Source of the DNA: Leifsonia sp. ALI-44-B
Lineage (GTDB): Bacteria; Actinomycetota; Actinomycetes; Actinomycetales; Microbacteriaceae
DNA: 64,000 bases
Assembly: GCF_001984125.1 (NCBI RefSeq)
Contig: NZ_MTQL01000007.1
Span: 496,001-560,000, forward strand
Reading direction: 5' to 3'
Shown here: piece by piece, positions 36,401 to 45,324 of the stretch
Layout of the letters: every line of letters starts with the position of its first letter
Numbering within the stretch: position 1 is the first letter of the stretch
Translations under genes and position numbers: made by a program
Notes under the pieces: generated by a model
What the model was told of the DNA's origin: nothing
What the model saw: only the letters and a program-made list of their open reading frames with translations
Databases searched by the model: none

Positions 36401-38967
36401 GCCAGCACACCGAACCGAACGCCGCGAAGCCGCCGCTGGCGCTGCCCGACATGTCGCTCGTGCTGCTCGTCGGCCCCAGCGGCTCGGGCAAGTCGACGTT
36501 CGCCGCGAAACACTTCGGCCGCTTCGAGACCCTGTCGAGCGACTTCTTCCGCGGCCTCGTCTCCAACGACGAGAATGACCAGTCGGCCACCGTGGCTGCC
36601 TTCGAGGCGCTCAAGCACGTGGCCGGCCAACGGCTGCGCAAGGGCCTGCTCACCGTGATCGATGCGACCAACGTGCAACCCGAATCGCGGCGGTCCCTCG
36701 TGGAGCTGGCCCGCGAACACGATGTGCTGCCCGTGGCGATCGTGCTCGACATCCCCGAGAGCGTGTGCGTCGAGCGCAACGCCCAGCGCACCGACCGCAC
36801 GTTCGGCGCCTCGGTGATCAAGCGGCAGCACGACCAGCTGCGGCGGTCGCTGAAACACCTGGGCAAGGAGGGGTTCCGCAAGGTGCACCTGCTGTCGAGC
36901 GAGGAGGAGGTGGCCGAGGCGCGGTTCGTGCGCGAGCCCCTGCTCAACGACCGGCGCGAGGAACGCGGACCCTTCGACGCCATTGGAGATGTGCACGGCT
37001 GTCGCTCCGAACTCGAAACCCTGCTCGGAAAACTCGGTTATGAGCTCGTGCGTGACGCCGAGGGCCGACCCGTCGACGCCATTCACCCCGACGGCCGCCG
37101 CGTGATCTTCCTCGGCGACCTCGTCGACCGCGGACCCGATGCCCCCGGCGTGCTGCGCCTCGCGATGGGCATGGTGCGCGCGGGGCACGCCCTCGCCGTG
37201 CCGGGCAACCACGAGGCCAAACTGGTGCGCGCCCTGCAGGGCAAGAAGGTGCAGACCAGCCACGGACTCGCCGAGACGCTCTCGCAGCTGGCCGGCGAAA
37301 CCGACGAGTTCCGCGGCGAGGTCGAACGCTTCTGCCGCGAATTGGTCTCCCACCTCGTGCTCGACGACGGCGCCCTCGTCGTGGCGCACGCCGGCCTGAT
37401 CGAGAAGTACCAGGGGCGGGCATCCGGGCGCGTGCGCTCCTTCGCGCTCTACGGCGACACGACGGGCGAGACCGACGAATACGGCCTGCCCGTGCGCCTG
37501 CCGTGGGCCAACGAATACCGCGGCGACGCCACTGTGCTCTACGGCCATGTGCCCACGCTCGAGGCCGAATGGGTGAACAACACCATGTGCCTCGACACGG
37601 GCTGCGTGTTCGGCGGCAAGCTCAGCGCACTGCGGTGGCCCGAACGCGAGGTCGTCGACGTGCCCGCCGAGCAGGTTTGGTATGAACCGGCCGCGCCGCT
37701 CGGACGCGCCGCCCAGACATCCGTCGACGAGCGCGACCCCGGCCTGCTGCGCATCGACGACGTGCTCGGCAAACAGATCGTCGAAACGCGCGTCTTCGGC
37801 AAGGTCGGCATTCGCGAGGATGCCGCGGCCGGCGCCCTCGAGGTCATGAGCCGTTTTGCCACCGACCCGCGGCACCTCGTCTACCTGCCGCCGACCATGA
37901 GCCCGCCAGCCACGTCGAAGCGCGACGACCTGCTGGAACACCCCGCCGAAGCGTTCGAGGCCTACCGCCGGGAGGGGCTCAGCCAGGTGATCTGCGAGGA
38001 GAAGCACATGGGTTCGCGAGCCGTCGTGCTGCTGACGCGCGACCCCGGCCGGTTCGACGCGCCCGACGGATGGCGCGGCGTGGTGCACACGCGCACCGGG
38101 CGGCCCTTCTTCGACGACGCCCTGACCGACGCGTTCCTCACGCGGCTCGACGCGGCCGTCTCGGCGGCCGGGTTGTGGGACGAGCTCGACACCTCGTGGC
38201 TGCTGTTCGATGCCGAGTTGCTGCCGTGGTCACTCAAGGCTGGCCCCATCATCCGCGAGCAATATGCGTCGGTGGGGGCTGCCGCAACGGCCTCGCTGCC
38301 CGCCGCGGTGTCGGTGCTCGAGCGCGCGGCAGCAGCCGGAATCGACGTCGGCGACCTGCTCGACCGCACCCGCCGACGATCTGAGGATGCCTCGGCCTAC
38401 GTCGACGCCTACCGTCGTTATGCTGCACCGTCGAACGGTCTCGAGGGCGTGCAGTTGGCGCCGTTCCAGTTGCTCGCATCCGAGGGCGCCAGCCACCTGG
38501 GCCGCGAGCACGCGTGGCACCTCGACATCGCGCTGCGACTTGTCGACGCCGACCCCGCCTTCATCCGCGCCACCCGCTCGATCTCGGTCGACCTCACCGA
38601 CCCCGCCTCTGAGGATGCCGCGACCCACTGGTGGGAGGAGCTGACGGGCGCGGGCGGCGAGGGCATGGTCGTGAAACCCGTCGCCGGGCTCACGCGCGGC
38701 ACGAAGTCGCTCGTGCAGCCGGGCATCAAGGTGCGCGGCCGCGAATACCTGCGCATCATCTACGGCCCCGACTACACCGAGCCGCGCAACCTGACCCGGC
38801 TGCGCGACCGCGACATCGGCCACAAACGCTCGATGGCGCTGCGCGAATACGCGCTGGGCGTCGAGGCCATCGAGCGCTTCGTGGCCGGCGAACCCACCTG
38901 GCGCGTGCACCAGGCCGTCTTCGGTGTGCTCGCCATGGAGTCGGAGCCTATCGACCCTCGCCTGTAG
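36397..38967 (+). CDS. pnkp: Pnkp, polynucleotide kinase-phosphatase-ligase
   Basis: 856 residues, three enzymes in one chain. The 5'-OH kinase has Walker A GPSGSGKST (Lys32). The 2',3'-phosphatase is a metallophosphoesterase with GDVHGC (Asp198), GDLVDRGPD and GNHE. The C-terminal adenylyltransferase/ligase has Lys536 in EEKHMGSRAV, the AMP-accepting residue. With Hen1 it forms the heterotetramer that heals and seals ribotoxin-cut RNAs such as tRNAs. Its start overlaps the hen1 stop. All active-site motifs look intact. Confidence 0.96.
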   Translation: MSQHTEPNAAKPPLALPDMSLVLLVGPSGSGKSTFAAKHFGRFETLSSDFFRGLVSNDENDQSATVAAFEALKHVAGQRLRKGLLTVIDATNVQPESRRSLVELAREHDVLPVAIVLDIPESVCVERNAQRTDRTFGASVIKRQHDQLRRSLKHLGKEGFRKVHLLSSEEEVAEARFVREPLLNDRREERGPFDAIGDVHGCRSELETLLGKLGYELVRDAEGRPVDAIHPDGRRVIFLGDLVDRGPDAPGVLRLAMGMVRAGHALAVPGNHEAKLVRALQGKKVQTSHGLAETLSQLAGETDEFRGEVERFCRELVSHLVLDDGALVVAHAGLIEKYQGRASGRVRSFALYGDTTGETDEYGLPVRLPWANEYRGDATVLYGHVPTLEAEWVNNTMCLDTGCVFGGKLSALRWPEREVVDVPAEQVWYEPAAPLGRAAQTSVDERDPGLLRIDDVLGKQIVETRVFGKVGIREDAAAGALEVMSRFATDPRHLVYLPPTMSPPATSKRDDLLEHPAEAFEAYRREGLSQVICEEKHMGSRAVVLLTRDPGRFDAPDGWRGVVHTRTGRPFFDDALTDAFLTRLDAAVSAAGLWDELDTSWLLFDAELLPWSLKAGPIIREQYASVGAAATASLPAAVSVLERAAAAGIDVGDLLDRTRRRSEDASAYVDAYRRYAAPSNGLEGVQLAPFQLLASEGASHLGREHAWHLDIALRLVDADPAFIRATRSISVDLTDPASEDAATHWWEELTGAGGEGMVVKPVAGLTRGTKSLVQPGIKVRGREYLRIIYGPDYTEPRNLTRLRDRDIGHKRSMALREYALGVEAIERFVAGEPTWRVHQAVFGVLAMESEPIDPRL

Positions 38968-38977
38968 GCGCGTGCGG

Positions 38978-40267
38978 CTAGACCCGCGGCGGCTGCTCGG
39001 GCCCCTGCGGGAAGGGCGGTTCTGTCTGCTGCTGACCCACCTGGGGGTATGCCGGAGATCCAGCCTGCGAAGCGTTCGGCTGCGGCGGCCAGGGCGGCGA
39101 CGACTGCTCATATCCCGGCTGCGAAGTCTGCTGCGGAAGCGGCCAGGGCTGCAACGGCTGCGGGTACTGCGACAGCTGCGGGCGCTTCTCGTAGGAGGAG
39201 TGGGGCAGTGGCGCGCGCGTGACGAGGCCGTAGCGGCGGCCCCACCAGATGCTGAAGAGACCCGCGGCGAGCACGATGGCCATGGGAATCAGCATCCAGG
39301 CGTCGGCGACGCCCGCCTCGCGTTCGAAGACCTGGTCGGTCTGGTCGAGCAGGGCGGTGGGGATGAAGAGCAGCACGTTGTTGGTGGCGTGGATGAGCAC
39401 GGGGGCCTCGAGCCCGCCGGTGCCGCGCGCCGCCAGAGCCATCGACACACCGAAGACGAAGTAGTAGGCCAACAGCCACGGGTCGGACGCCGCGTGCGCC
39501 AGCATGAACACGAACGACGAGATGAACGTCGCCGACACGAACGCCGCCGTGGGATGCCCGAACCACGAGCCCACCGACCGCTGAATGAGGCCGCGCGCAC
39601 CGTATTCTTCGCCGGCCGACTGCAGCGGCGTGGTGAGCAGCACGATGACGAGCATCGAGATGGTGGTGGCGGTGAACTGCAGCTCGTCGGGCGGCGTTCC
39701 GATGAACGAGATGGCCACATAGATGAGCCAGACGGGCACGATGACGAGCGCGAGCCGCCCCATCCAGCGCCACCGGAAGCGACCCGTCACCGACGACAGG
39801 TTGCCCGGCCGCACGCCGAACAGCAGCCACTGCAGCAGCATCGACACGGGCCACATGGCCCCGAGCGCCAGGTTGTTGGCGAGCATAACGGCGGGCGTCA
39901 GGCGCAGCGGGTTCTCGGCCCATTCGTCGAACGTGTATTGGCCGGTGGCGACGTCGAAGAAGACGCCGGCGAGGCTCAGGATGGTCGACAGCACGAAGAA
40001 GAGGACGACGAGGGCGACGATCGCGAGCGTTCCGCGCCACCATTGGGGCTTCACCCGTAAGCCCTGGTCGTGCGTCACGACGGGTCGCGGGGCGGGCGGG
40101 ACGGCCTGCTCGGCCGAAGTGGGCGATGCGAACGCGGGCGTTGTCGCCTGCTGCGGCCATTGGCCTGACGGATCGACATTGGCAGGCCGGGCCTGCCCCG
40201 TCGAGAACGGGGGCACGGGCGGCTGATCCGGAACAGCCCATCCGTGGTTCGGCGTGTGGTTCGTCAT
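38978..40267 (-). CDS. CPBP-family intramembrane metalloprotease with disordered ends
   Basis: 429 residues. Pro/Gln-rich tails at both ends (about 1-75 and 350-429) flank an eight-span core. Catalytic motifs: GEEYGARG (EExxxR), the His of FMLAHAA and the His of LIHATNN. Family members process membrane proteins or bacteriocin-related peptides; the target is unknown. Convergent with pnkp, 10 bp apart. Confidence 0.88.
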   Translation of the reverse strand: MTNHTPNHGWAVPDQPPVPPFSTGQARPANVDPSGQWPQQATTPAFASPTSAEQAVPPAPRPVVTHDQGLRVKPQWWRGTLAIVALVVLFFVLSTILSLAGVFFDVATGQYTFDEWAENPLRLTPAVMLANNLALGAMWPVSMLLQWLLFGVRPGNLSSVTGRFRWRWMGRLALVIVPVWLIYVAISFIGTPPDELQFTATTISMLVIVLLTTPLQSAGEEYGARGLIQRSVGSWFGHPTAAFVSATFISSFVFMLAHAASDPWLLAYYFVFGVSMALAARGTGGLEAPVLIHATNNVLLFIPTALLDQTDQVFEREAGVADAWMLIPMAIVLAAGLFSIWWGRRYGLVTRAPLPHSSYEKRPQLSQYPQPLQPWPLPQQTSQPGYEQSSPPWPPQPNASQAGSPAYPQVGQQQTEPPFPQGPEQPPRV

Positions 40268-40302
40268 ACTTCCAGCCTAGAGACGGCCGGATTGCCGGGC
40301 CT

Positions 40303-40374
40303 CCCCCTCGCGTCGGACATCGACGGACGGTGACGCTCGTTCCTCCGACGAGGGAGGGACGGGACGCGAGGGGG
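40303..40374. repeat. 12-bp inverted repeat with 48-bp spacer
   Basis: CCCCCTCGCGTC (40303-40314) and its exact complement (40363-40374) flank a spacer with a further short stem (CTCGT/ACGAG). It lies 18 bp past the superoxide dismutase stop, so it may end that leftward transcript, though no T-run follows. Confidence 0.6.
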
Positions 40375-40392
40375 AAGGCGCGGCGGGGTCAG

Positions 40393-41025
40393 CTAGACGG
40401 CCGACGGAACGATGAGCCCGTTCGTCGCGGTGCGGGCGCGGGTGAGGCGCGCCTCGACATCCGCCCAGTTGACGATGTTCCAGAACGCCTTCACGTAGTC
40501 GGCGCGCACGTTCTGGTAGTCGAGGTAGTAAGCGTGCTCCCACACGTCGAGCTGCAGCAGCGGCGTGATGCCGACGGGCACATTGCCCTGCTGGTCGAAC
40601 AGCTGGAAGATGACGGGACGCGCGCCGATGCTGTCCCAGCCGAGGACCGACCAGCCGGAGCCCTGAACACCGAGCGCCGTGGCCGTGAAGTGGGCCTGGA
40701 ACTTCTCGAACGAGCCGAAGTTGGCGCCGATCGCCTCGGCCAGGTCGCCCGTGGGCTCTCCGCCGCCCTCGGGCGACAGGTTCTGCCAGAACACGCTGTG
40801 GTTGATGTGACCGCCCAGGTTGAAGGCGAGGTCCTTTTCGAGCTTGTTGACGGCGGCGAGGTTGCCGGAGTCGCGGGCCTCGGCCAGCTGCTCGAGGGCC
40901 GTGTTGGCGCCCGTGACGTAGGTCTGGTGGTGCTTCGAGTGGTGCAACTCCATGATCTGCGCGGAGATGTGCGGGGCGAGGGCCGAGTAGTCGTAGGGCA
41001 GGTCGGGCAGGGTGTAGCTGGGCAT
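40393..41025 (-). CDS. sodA: Superoxide dismutase, Fe/Mn family
   Basis: 210 residues. Metal ligands His28 (ELHHSKHH), His76 ([10 protein letters not shown]), Asp160 and His164 ([13 protein letters not shown]). Detoxifies superoxide in the cytoplasm. It lies 39 bp downstream of the flavin reductase gene in the same direction, so it is probably transcribed from the SoxR-controlled promoter. Confidence 0.96.
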   Translation of the reverse strand: MPSYTLPDLPYDYSALAPHISAQIMELHHSKHHQTYVTGANTALEQLAEARDSGNLAAVNKLEKDLAFNLGGHINHSVFWQNLSPEGGGEPTGDLAEAIGANFGSFEKFQAHFTATALGVQGSGWSVLGWDSIGARPVIFQLFDQQGNVPVGITPLLQLDVWEHAYYLDYQNVRADYVKAFWNIVNWADVEARLTRARTATNGLIVPSAV

Positions 41026-41064
41026 CCGATGTTCTCTTTCTGTTGTGGGATGGAGGGAGGCTGA

Positions 41065-41574
41065 TCAGTCGTGACTGAGGCGCAGGAACCGGCGGTCGTG
41101 GTAGACGAGCGGTTCGGATGCGGGGCCCGTGATGACGTCGAGCACTTCGGCGACGACGAGCAGCGAGCTGCCAACGGGGACGACCTGGATGGTGCGGCAG
41201 CGCAGGGCTTGGCGGGCGTCGGCGAGGAGCGGCTCGCCCGTTGGCAGGGCGGTGAAACCCTGTTCAGGCGTGAAGCGGGGGGCGCCCGAGCGGGCGAAGG
41301 CCTCGGCCACGTCGACGTGCTGCGTGCCGAGCAGGTGCACGACGTAGGTGTCGGCTGAGAGGAGCGCGCCGGCCGAACCGGTGGCGCGCGTGACCGAGAA
41401 CGAGAGCGCGGGCGGGTCGACGGCTACCGAGGCGACGCTCGACGCCGTCAGGCCGACGGGACCCTCTGGCGTGATGGCGGTGATGACGGCCACGCCAGCC
41501 GGATGCTCGCGGAAGGCGTTCTTGAAGGATTGGGCCGTGGCCGCCTGGGAGGCCAACGATTCGGTTTCGTGCAT
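41065..41574 (-). CDS. Flavin reductase-like FMN-binding protein
   Basis: 169 residues. FREHPAGVAVITA, VGLTASSVASVAVDPPALSFS and the later HDRRF match the flavin reductase domain. It reduces free FMN/FAD with NAD(P)H or serves a partner oxygenase. The predicted transcription start falls on or within a base of the ATG, suggesting a leaderless mRNA. No other Met lies before the domain. Confidence 0.9.
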   Translation of the reverse strand: MHETESLASQAATAQSFKNAFREHPAGVAVITAITPEGPVGLTASSVASVAVDPPALSFSVTRATGSAGALLSADTYVVHLLGTQHVDVAEAFARSGAPRFTPEQGFTALPTGEPLLADARQALRCRTIQVVPVGSSLLVVAEVLDVITGPASEPLVYHDRRFLRLSHD

Positions 41575-41580
41575 GTCCTC

Positions 41581-41611
41581 ACTCTAAAACCTCAAGTATG
41601 GTTGAGGTCAA
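41581..41611 (-). promoter_or_regulatory. SoxR-controlled promoter with 19-bp spacer
   Basis: On the minus strand, TTGACC (41611-41606), a 19-base spacer, TAGAGT (41586-41581). The spacer contains the SoxR box CCTCAAGTATGGTTGAGG (41590-41607), 15 of 18 matching the known box. An over-long 19-bp spacer holding the regulator site is the hallmark of MerR-family activation by DNA distortion. Confidence 0.85.
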
Positions 41612-41632
41612 GGGCTGGCGAAAGGTGAGGCG

Positions 41633-42079
41633 ATGTCACAGGCATCCGAAGAATTGCTCACGGTCGCCGAGATGTGTCGGCGCACCGGGGTAGCCGCCTC
41701 CGCCCTGCGCTTCTACGAAGATCTCGGGCTCATCGCGTCGCGTCGCACCGTCGGCAATCAGCGGCGTTATCCCCGGCACATGATCAGGCGAGTGTCGCTC
41801 ATCTCGGTGGCGAAGCGGCTGGGCATTCCACTCAGCGATGTGCAGTCCGCGTTCGACGCGTTGCCGCACGACGAGACGCCGAGCCAAGAGGATTGGCAGC
41901 GTGCATCCGTGCGGTGGAAGAAGCAGCTCGAAGAGCGGCGGCTGGGCATCGAGCGGCTCGAGCGCGAGCTGACCGGATGCATCGGCTGCGGCTGCCTGTC
42001 GATGAAGGCGTGCGGCCTGCTCAACCCCGACGACGCGCTCGGGCAGCTGGGCGCGGGGGCGCACCGGTTGGGCGAATAA
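41633..42079 (+). CDS. soxR: Redox-sensing regulator SoxR
   Basis: 148 residues. MerR-type winged helix (RTGVAASALRFYEDLGLI), dimerisation helix and the [2Fe-2S] cluster motif Cys116-x2-Cys119-x-Cys121-x5-Cys127. GGTGAGG precedes the ATG. It is divergent from the flavin reductase-superoxide dismutase operon and its box lies between them. Confidence 0.96.
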   Translation: MSQASEELLTVAEMCRRTGVAASALRFYEDLGLIASRRTVGNQRRYPRHMIRRVSLISVAKRLGIPLSDVQSAFDALPHDETPSQEDWQRASVRWKKQLEERRLGIERLERELTGCIGCGCLSMKACGLLNPDDALGQLGAGAHRLGE

Positions 42080-42083
42080 AACC

Positions 42084-42668
42084 TCAGTCGTCGAGGTGCG
42101 CGCGTTCGCCCTCCTGCGTGAAGATCGACAGGATCTCGACGGGGCCGTTGTGGGCGCCGACGGCGTGCGGCGTCATGCACGAGAACTCGGCCGCCGACCC
42201 CGCCTCGACCAGGATGTCGCGCTCCCCCAACCGCAGGTGCAACGTTCCCGACAACACCATGAACCAGTCGCGCCCCGGATGCACGCCGCCCTGCGACGCG
42301 AACTCCTCGGAGTCGCGCGGCGCCAGGCGCTCCTCGATGAGCATCTTGGCGACCGTCATGTTGTGCGGAGCGCGCTCCTTGGCGAGCGTCCACACGGTGC
42401 GGCCGCGCATCTCGTTGCGCTGGGGGCGGATGACGACATCCTCGTCTTCGGTTTCGACGAGCAGGTCGAGCGTGGTCTCGAGGGCGCGCGCGATGGGCAC
42501 GAGCTGGTCGAGCGCGATGCGGCGGTGACCCGTCTCGATGCGGCTCAGCGTGGAGGGGCTCAGGAAGCAGCGCGCGGCGAGCGTGTCGAGCGACCAGCCG
42601 CGCGCCACCCGCAGGGCACGGATGCGTTGGCGGATGACGGCGTCGAGGTCAGGCTCTTCTTGCTTCAT
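42084..42668 (-). CDS. XRE-family regulator with cupin domain
   Basis: 194 residues from ATG 42668. HTH (WSLDTLAARCFLSPSTLSRIE) followed by a cupin (VHPGRDWFMVLSGTLHLRLGE). Longer starts exist but the fold begins here. No Shine-Dalgarno is seen, so translation may be leaderless. It is divergent from the methyltransferase gene, 47 bp apart. Confidence 0.9.
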   Translation of the reverse strand: MKQEEPDLDAVIRQRIRALRVARGWSLDTLAARCFLSPSTLSRIETGHRRIALDQLVPIARALETTLDLLVETEDEDVVIRPQRNEMRGRTVWTLAKERAPHNMTVAKMLIEERLAPRDSEEFASQGGVHPGRDWFMVLSGTLHLRLGERDILVEAGSAAEFSCMTPHAVGAHNGPVEILSIFTQEGERAHLDD

Positions 42669-42696
42669 GCGCAAGAGTCTATGTCGTTGGCGCATG
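42666..42696. promoter_or_regulatory. Candidate operator of the XRE-cupin regulator
   Basis: CATGCGCAA (42666-42674) and TTGGCGCATG (42687-42696) form an inverted repeat with one extra G, across the start of the regulator gene and 20 bp before the methyltransferase start. Probably used for autoregulation. Confidence 0.45.
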
Positions 42697-42715
42697 TGGC
42701 GTCTACGGTTGAGGG

Positions 42716-43681
42716 ATGACGCAGCCACACGCCCACCGCACGCAGCAGGTTCCCGCCGACGCCGAGCAGGCCGAGCAGGAGGCCCGGCATGAGCAGGCGA
42801 CAGGCCTCAAGAGAGCGCACGGCCACGGCCACGATCACACGGGGATCGCGCCGCTGCTCGATCTCGACGCCGAGGTTCTGCACGAGGCACTGTTCGCGAT
42901 CACGAACGCCGTGCGCTCGGCACGCGACGGGCAGCGCACGCGCCGGGTTCTCGACCTCGGCGCCGGCACGGGAACGGGCACGATGGCCCTCGCCGAGCGT
43001 TTTCCGCGCGCCGACGTCTACGCGCTCGACCGCTCGGAGCAGATGCTCGACCTGGTGCGCAGCAAGGCGTTCTTCCGCGGCATCCCCGAGCGCGTTCACA
43101 CCGTGCGGGCCGACCTCGACGACGTGTGGCCCGCATTCGAACCGTTCGACGTGGCCTGGGCGTCGTTGTCGCTGCACGAGGTGGCCGACCCCGATCGTGT
43201 GTTCGACAGCATCCTCGCGGCCCTTGCGCCCGGCGGCGTGCTCGCGGTCGTCGAGATGGACACGCGACCTTTCGTGCTGCCCGACGACCTCGGCCTCGGC
43301 GCCCCCGGGCTCGAAGCGCGCATCCACACCGCCGTCGCGCCCGCCCGCGCCCCCATGAACCTGCACCCCGACTGGACCGACGCCCTGGTGCGCGCCGAAT
43401 TCACGGATGTCGCGCGCCACCGTTTCGAGATCGCACCGTCCCCGCAGGCCCTCGCCCGCTTCGCTTCCGGCCCGACGTCCGGCGAGCGCGCCTCGGTTCT
43501 CGCCCGCTACGCGCACACGTCGTTGCTGCGACTGCGCGACGCCGCGTGGCCGGGCCTGAACCCGGAGGACCGAGACACCCTCGACATCCTGCTCGCCGAG
43601 GACGGCCCCCACAGCCTGCTCAACCGAAGCGACCTCACCGTCAGTGGCACGCGCAGCCTCTGGCTTGCCCGCCGACCGTAG
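42716..43681 (+). CDS. Class I SAM-dependent methyltransferase
   Basis: 321 residues. A His-rich N-terminus (HGHGHDH) precedes the SAM motif VLDLGAGTGTGTMALAERF and DVAWASLSLHEVADP. The His cluster suggests metal binding. The substrate is unknown. Divergent from the XRE-cupin regulator, which probably controls it. Confidence 0.85.
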   Translation: MTQPHAHRTQQVPADAEQAEQEARHEQATGLKRAHGHGHDHTGIAPLLDLDAEVLHEALFAITNAVRSARDGQRTRRVLDLGAGTGTGTMALAERFPRADVYALDRSEQMLDLVRSKAFFRGIPERVHTVRADLDDVWPAFEPFDVAWASLSLHEVADPDRVFDSILAALAPGGVLAVVEMDTRPFVLPDDLGLGAPGLEARIHTAVAPARAPMNLHPDWTDALVRAEFTDVARHRFEIAPSPQALARFASGPTSGERASVLARYAHTSLLRLRDAAWPGLNPEDRDTLDILLAEDGPHSLLNRSDLTVSGTRSLWLARRP

Positions 43682-43689
43682 TCGAAGCG

Positions 43690-44376
43690 CTAGTGCCCGA
43701 TGTAGCGGTCGGGCCGGTGGTTGATCGCGAGGACCAGGTTGAGCAGCACTGCGCCCAGCGCCGACAGCAGCACGGTCAGCGGCGAGACGACGGCGAAGGC
43801 CGAAGCCACGATGATGACGTCGAAGATCATCTGCACGTAGCCGGCCTTGAAGCCCGTCTTGTCCTGCACGAGCAGCGCGACGATGTTGATGCCGCCCAGG
43901 CTGGCGCGGTGACGGAAGATGATGAGCAGGCCGATGCCGACGAGCAGGTTGCCCGTGAGCGTGCCATAGACCGGGCCGATGCTCGAGACATCCAGCTGGG
44001 TGGGATGCAGGTAGGCCAGCAACGAGACGATGACCACGGCGATGATGGTGCGCACCGTGAAGACGACGCCCTTCTTCCAGAACGCGAGGGCGATGAAGGG
44101 CGCGTTCACGAGCACGAACCAGATGCTGAACGAGACGGGCGTCGAATAGCTGAGGAGGAGGGCGAGCCCGGCGGTTCCACCGGTCACGGCGCCGGACGCC
44201 TTCAGCAGGAAGAGGCCAAAGGAGACGACGAAGGCCCCCGTGAAGAGACCGAAGGCGTCTTCGAGGCGGCTGTGTTTGACCTGGCGCTCGCGGGGTGGGC
44301 GAGAGGTGCGCGGGGTTCGGGGCTGGCGGGGGGCCAGCGGCTGGCGAGGATCGCTCGCGTTGCTGTCGGGTTGCAC
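43690..44376 (-). CDS. YitT-family membrane protein
   Basis: 228 residues. A basic, Pro-rich N-terminus is followed by five to six spans. GAVTGGTAGLALLLSY and RASLGGINIVALLVQDKTG are YitT hallmarks. Function in this family is not established. Confidence 0.85.
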   Translation of the reverse strand: MQPDSNASDPRQPLAPRQPRTPRTSRPPRERQVKHSRLEDAFGLFTGAFVVSFGLFLLKASGAVTGGTAGLALLLSYSTPVSFSIWFVLVNAPFIALAFWKKGVVFTVRTIIAVVIVSLLAYLHPTQLDVSSIGPVYGTLTGNLLVGIGLLIIFRHRASLGGINIVALLVQDKTGFKAGYVQMIFDVIIVASAFAVVSPLTVLLSALGAVLLNLVLAINHRPDRYIGH

Positions 44377-44510
44377 CCTGCAACGTTATAGCCAGCGGGG
44401 GTCGCCGAAGCACGCGGGGTGATCGGGTCATCGCGCGTCCCCCGTCCGGACAGGCCCCGCCCGCGCAGCCGCCGAGCACGGATGTCGGCCGTGGCGCGTA
44501 GCCTTCGGGC

Positions 44511-45074
44511 ATGGACGGTTGCGTCATCCCGCTCTCGACGGGCCTCGCGTGTGGTGAACCGGTAGCGCCGGGCGCGCCGCTCGACCTGTGCCACGACCAC
44601 CTACTGGTCGCCCACGACTGGGTGGCCGGCGACGCGGGTGTGACCGACCTGCTGCCGTCACCCTGCCTCGCGTGCGGTTCACGCCTCGGCGTCCGCTACC
44701 CCTCTGGGTGGATGTGCGCGATCTGCGAGTGGCGGGTCGGTGCCGTCGTCGACCAGGCCGATGTCGTCGCCGTGCGCGTCGATGTCGTCTACTACCTGCG
44801 CTTCCGTGACCAGATCAAGATCGGCACGTCGGCCACACCGTGGCATCGGCTCGCGGCCATCCGCCACGACGAGCTGCTGGCGTTCGAGCGCGGCAACCGG
44901 TCGCTCGAACAGCGACGCCACGCGCAGTTCGCGGCCCACCGCCTGGGTCGCTCGGAATGGTTCGCGGCCCACCCCGAACTCCTGGCACACATCGACACTC
45001 TGCGCCGGGGCGTCGACGACCCGTGGCAGCTCTACGCGCTCTGGCGCAGCGAACAGTTCGCCCTGCGGGGCTGA
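44511..45074 (+). CDS. GIY-YIG/T5orf172-like protein with zinc ribbon
   Basis: 187 residues. CLACGSRLG ... CAICEW (CxxC pair) forms a zinc ribbon near residue 50. The C-terminal half (VYYLRFRDQIKIGTS, WHRLAAI, LEQRRHAQF, RSEWF) follows the MUG113/T5orf172 branch of the GIY-YIG nuclease superfamily. It probably acts on DNA. Such proteins are common in phage and mobile regions, and this one stands at the left border of the hairpin-repeat region. Confidence 0.72.
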   Translation: MDGCVIPLSTGLACGEPVAPGAPLDLCHDHLLVAHDWVAGDAGVTDLLPSPCLACGSRLGVRYPSGWMCAICEWRVGAVVDQADVVAVRVDVVYYLRFRDQIKIGTSATPWHRLAAIRHDELLAFERGNRSLEQRRHAQFAAHRLGRSEWFAAHPELLAHIDTLRRGVDDPWQLYALWRSEQFALRG

Positions 45075-45204
45075 TCGGGAGGTCCTGCAGACCTGCCGAG
45101 CACTGGCGCCGGTTTGTCTGTACCGATACATGCTTCCTTGCGGAACAGACCAGTGGACGGGTCATACGGACACGCCAGTCCGCGGATCTCGCACCACGAG
45201 AATG

Positions 45205-45278
45205 GCGTCCGGTCAACGATCCCCAACCGGACAGCCATAAGCGCCTGCGTCTAATGCGGGACGACGGCAACAGCGACC
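45205..45278 (+). repeat. Hairpin repeat copy 1 (class B)
   Basis: GCGTCCGGT, a 12-base loop CAACGATCCCCA, then ACCGGACAG. It is followed by a ~45-bp conserved tail ending ATGCGGGACGACGGCAACAG, shared with copy 5 near 48.0 kb. Confidence 0.8.
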
Positions 45279-45283
45279 CCTAT

Positions 45284-45304
45284 GAAGCATCCCTTATCGG
45301 ACGC
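45284..45304 (+). repeat. Hairpin repeat copy 2
   Basis: GAAGCATCCCTT followed by the 3' arm ATCGGACGC. The 5' arm is decayed (GCGACCCCTAT). It lies directly behind copy 1 and 20 bp before the NUDIX-like gene stop. Confidence 0.75.
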
Positions 45305-45324
45305 CACCCAGCCCCACGGTGGCA

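Noticed and set aside
44446-44463. A tenth repeat copy (CCCCCGTCCGGACAG)
   Set aside because: Only the GGACAG end agrees; the loop is not conserved.
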